A DNA stretch of 17,064 nt from Desulfovibrio sp. Dsv1. GTDB lineage: Bacteria > Desulfobacterota > Desulfovibrionia > Desulfovibrionales > Desulfovibrionaceae. The notes under the pieces were generated by a model. The model was not told where the DNA came from. It made no database searches and worked only from the letters and a program-made list of their open reading frames with translations. Location of the stretch: the NCBI GenBank assembly GCA_000403945.1, contig APFI01000004.1, positions 1-17,064 on the forward strand, written 5' to 3'. Positions within the stretch are counted from its first letter, which is position 1, and the number at the start of each line of letters is the position of its first letter. This document shows positions 14,782 to 17,064 of the stretch, one piece after another. A program made the translations under genes and the position numbers.

Positions 14782-15645
14782 GGCAGAGTAGTCACAAGAT
14801 CGTCCGGAGTTTTATTTTGGGCATAATTCGCTTGTCATCAACAGCAAGCGAGGAACACATGTCCATAATGGCCTGCGGACGGCGCGATATTTCTGATTTG
14901 GTTTGGGAAAAAACCGATCCCCGTTTGCCCGGCCGTGAAGCAAGCTGGGGCGGCGGGGCTCGCGACAACCTGCGTTTTGTCAATGCGGTCTTCCGGGTTA
15001 TGCGCGCGGGCGCTCCGTGGCGGGATCGCCCATCGACTTTGGCGACTGGAGCGACACCCGCCGACACTTCATCCGTTGGCGCGATAATGGTATGGGAGCG
15101 GCCGCCTGAAATTCCGATTGATGAGCCGGACCCTGCATGGCTTATGATCGATGCCGGTCATTGCTGTGACCGTGCGGGGTTAACCCACATGCGGCGGGCG
15201 CGAGAGGACGCGACCGGGACATGATCCGCGCAAAAGGGGGCTCAACACAAAATTGCATCTGGCTGCGGATGCGCATGGTATGCCGGTCAGGGCTTTTGTC
15301 ACACAGGGCGCGACAGCGGATTACGCTCGGGCAATCGCTCCGATTGACGGATTTGCGGCGGAAAGACTTTTGGCGGACAAGAGCCACGACACGGATGGGA
15401 TTTTCTCCCAGGCCGAAAGGCGGGGGATGAAAGCGGTCATTCCTCCGAGGAAAAACCGCAGGAAGCGGCGTGATTACGACAGGGAGCCCTTGCAAGGCCC
15501 GATGCCTGATGGAGAACGCGTTCCCTCATTTGAAGCGATGGCGCGGCATTGCGACCCGACACACGAAAAATGCGGTGTCATTCCTGGTCGTTATCCAGAT
15601 CGGATGCATCTTTTTGTGGGCTTCAATCTCGTGACTACACTATCC
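14782..15645 (+). mobile_element. IS5-family insertion sequence, copy 2 (full length, frameshifted)
   Basis: About 864 bp, a normal size for the IS427/IS1031-type IS5 groups. The left end GGCAGAGTAGTCACAAGAT (14782-14800) matches the reverse complement of the right end (15627-15645) at about 15 of 19 positions. It lies in the same orientation as copy 1, 25 bases after the rex stop, with its right end abutting cobS. The two copies differ at many bases and by a 165-base deletion, so they are not a recent duplication. No target-site duplication could be assigned with confidence. Confidence 0.82.
14859..15634 (+). pseudogene. IS5-family transposase, copy 2, multiple frameshifts
   Basis: From the ATG at 14859 (GAGG upstream) the product can be followed to the TGA at 15632-15634 only by changing frame about five times. 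The pieces are RDISDLVWEK, then FGDWSDTRRHFIRWRDNGM, VWERPPEIPIDEPDPAWLMI, NPHAAGARGRDRDMIRAKGG, and LHLAADAHGMPVRAFVTQGA with DKSHDTDGI. After these come KAVIPPRKNR and ENAFPHLKRWRGIATRH, ending GCIFLWASIS. The codons for all three DDE residues survive (D in LMIDAGH, D in ADKSHD, E in LMENAF). IS5 relatives can use one programmed shift, but not this many, so it is probably dead. Confidence 0.8.
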
Positions 15646-16428
15646 AGGGCCGGAGGCCGTTTTCTGGACGCTCTGGCTTTTCTGAGCCGTCTTGTGCCGC
15701 CCCGTCCCTGCAACGCGCGGTCCTTGGCCGCCTGCGTGCCGTGGTTCGCGCCTGCAGGCCTGACTCTGGGCTGCCTGTACACGCTGGCCACTTGGCCGCT
15801 TCTGCTCCTTCTCTCCGCATCACCCGCCGCGACGCTCTTTTCCGGGGCAGTCTGGCCCGCCGCCGCGCTGGCGGCTTGGTTTTGGCTGGCTCTGGAACTG
15901 TGGAGTACGCGCGGCCTGCACTGGGACGGACTGGCCGATCTGGGCGACGCCTGCGGCAGCGGCGCGACCGGTGCGCAGTTCTGGGAAATTCTGCGGGACA
16001 GCCGTCTGGGAGCCTTCGGTGCGTTGAGCCTGCTGCTGATTTTCAGCGGCCAATGGCTGGCACTGGCCTGGCATCTGGCGACCAGGCAATGGCTGCCGCT
16101 CGTTCTGGCCCCGGCTTGGGGCCGGGCTTGCGCAGTCTGGCTGGCTGCAGCCGCGCCGCCTCATGAGCCGGATTCTCTGGGCAGCCTAGCCTGCGCCGGG
16201 GCTGGTCCGGTCGTGCGCCGGGTTTACCGGCTGGCGGCCTTTCTGCTGATCTGTCTTTTAATGGCGCTGGGCCTCAGTCTCTGGCAGGGACTGGTCCTGC
16301 TTGGGGCGCAATACTGGCTCACGCGCCGCATGGCCGCAACGGCGCGACGCCAAGGCGGACTTTCCGGCGATTTTCTGGGCGCGGCCATCGAACTGGGGCA
16401 GTTGTGCTTTTTGCTGGCAACGCTGTAA
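15604..16428 (+). CDS. Adenosylcobinamide-GDP ribazoletransferase (cobalamin synthase), 5' end altered by an IS
   Basis: CobS joins alpha-ribazole to adenosylcobinamide-GDP in the last steps of B12 assembly and is a membrane protein. The diagnostic motif LHWDGLADLGDACGSG is present, followed by FWEILRDSRLGAFG. The C-terminal GGLSGDFLGAAIELGQL matches the family, with several hydrophobic helices between. The CobS-like part begins near RFLDALAFLSRL (from about 15658). Everything upstream is IS sequence, and the frame stays open back to about 15253 within the transposase remnant. In-frame starts are ATG 15604 and GTG 15631, both inside the IS right end and without a Shine-Dalgarno. The native start was probably lost, so activity is uncertain. 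Confidence 0.82.
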   Translation: MHLFVGFNLVTTLSRAGGRFLDALAFLSRLVPPRPCNARSLAACVPWFAPAGLTLGCLYTLATWPLLLLLSASPAATLFSGAVWPAAALAAWFWLALELWSTRGLHWDGLADLGDACGSGATGAQFWEILRDSRLGAFGALSLLLIFSGQWLALAWHLATRQWLPLVLAPAWGRACAVWLAAAAPPHEPDSLGSLACAGAGPVVRRVYRLAAFLLICLLMALGLSLWQGLVLLGAQYWLTRRMAATARRQGGLSGDFLGAAIELGQLCFLLATL

Positions 16429-16465
16429 AATAGGGTCGCCAAAACCAACTGCGGAGTACGGCCAT

Positions 16466-16892
16466 ATGAACTTCAAAGAGCTGATGGAGGTGGCCCCGCA
16501 CCTGCCTTTGAAGAGAACAAATCCCTGAACATGGCCCCTTCGGCCCGCAATGCTCAAAAACTGCGTTTCATTCTGGTGGGACCGGGCGAGACCTGCCAAA
16601 GTTCAGCCTGACCCGCAGGGGGGTGCGCTCAAAGACTGGGCCCCGCATCTTGTCGAGCGGCCACGTCCTTCATCGTCGTGCTCATGCCCGCAAGCGGCAA
16701 GGAACTGCTCCGCTACTATACGGGCACGCCTACCAAACCATCCAATTGGCGGCCACCAGCCAGGGCTGGGACTGCTGCATCATACAGACTTTCGATCACG
16801 ATGCCGCACCAGAGTTGCTGGGCGTGCCCGAGGGCATGAAGAACGCTCTTGTGCTCGGCCTTGGCGTGGTCAAGGAAACACAGAAAGAATAA
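16466..16892 (+). pseudogene. Degraded nitroreductase-family protein
   Basis: The ATG at 16466 gives MNFKELME, the usual nitroreductase opening, but reaches a stop after 20 codons. A second frame gives LNMAPSARNAQKLRFILVG, the FMN-binding region of the family. After another shift, YQTIQLAATSQGWDCCIIQTF leads to LLGVPEGMKNALVLGLG and the stop at 16890-16892. Family members are about 170-220 residues; the parts left add up to less, so deletions accompany the shifts. It starts 37 bases after cobS on the same strand. Confidence 0.75.
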
Positions 16893-17019
16893 AAGGAATA
16901 CCTAAAGGGCAAGCCAACTAATCGAAAGAATTCAATTCATTCTGGAAAATCAAAGTTTTTCTGGCTACGGCAAATGAATAGAAGTCATTTCATAATTCCA
17001 GAAAAAGTCATGAAAATCG

Positions 17020-17034
17020 TGTAATCGAATTACA
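17020..17034. promoter_or_regulatory. Small palindrome near the window end
   Basis: TGTAAT-CGA-ATTACA (17020-17034) is a perfect 6-bp inverted repeat in the AT-richer 172-base stretch after the nitroreductase remnant. A TTTTTCTGG/CCAGAAAAA pair lies just upstream. It could be an operator for a gene starting beyond the window, where an ATG sits in the last six bases. No gene is established. Confidence 0.3.
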
Positions 17035-17064
17035 TGCGCAAATACCAGGGATTAACAGATGAAC

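Noticed and set aside
359..15645. Composite transposon bounded by the two IS5-family copies
   Set aside because: The cargo is core housekeeping genes in usual bacterial order. The IS copies are diverged, decayed and lack shared flanking duplications.
1..17064. CRISPR array, tRNA, rRNA or phage genes
   Set aside because: No regularly spaced repeats, cloverleaf-like sequences, rRNA signatures or phage structural proteins were seen on either strand.

Overview
The window is GC-rich (about 60% by eye) and looks like a chromosomal segment from a Desulfovibrionaceae-type bacterium (Desulfobacterota). That is an inference from three things: an F-type ATPase Fo-only cluster (atpZ-like, atpI, atpB, atpE) without F1 genes and followed by rex, the style of the proteins, and the GC content. 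There are no rRNA, tRNA or CRISPR loci. Decay is the striking feature. Intact housekeeping genes alternate with five degraded loci: two IS5-family copies, an NSS-type transporter, a RumA/TrmA-type RNA methyltransferase and a nitroreductase. This suggests a lineage losing accessory functions, as in host-associated or genome-reducing bacteria.

Layout. 1-358 has no gene but holds a perfect 25-bp inverted repeat. 359-1045 is a decayed IS5-family element. On the minus strand, 5737 down to 1139 is a compact unit: pyrB, pyrC (ATGA overlap), a GabD-type aldehyde dehydrogenase and a MEMO-family protein, ending at a strong hairpin. A leader with a T9 tract and a small out-of-frame ORF precedes pyrB and may be an attenuator. 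Also on the minus strand, rplU (L21), rpmA (L27), obgE and proB lie in order from 10400 to 6974, followed by the dead NSS transporter (6952-5923). A clear terminator separates rpmA from obgE.

On the plus strand, the RumA-like pseudogene (10503-11520) diverges from rplU. Next comes the Fo cluster (11664-13774), with a strong terminator after atpE, and then rex (14113-14757) with its own candidate promoter. An 18-bp imperfect palindrome resembling a Rex operator overlaps the candidate -10 of the Fo promoter. A Rex regulator encoded just downstream could therefore tie Fo expression to the NADH/NAD+ ratio.

A second, full-length but frameshifted IS5-family element (14782-15645) sits between rex and cobS. 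Its right end runs directly into cobS, so the present cobS start lies inside IS sequence. A nitroreductase remnant and 172 bases of AT-richer non-coding DNA with a small palindrome close the window. I found no clearly new multi-gene system. The most promising leads are the Rex-atp regulatory link, the pyrB leader, the IS-cobS junction and the 25-bp inverted repeat.
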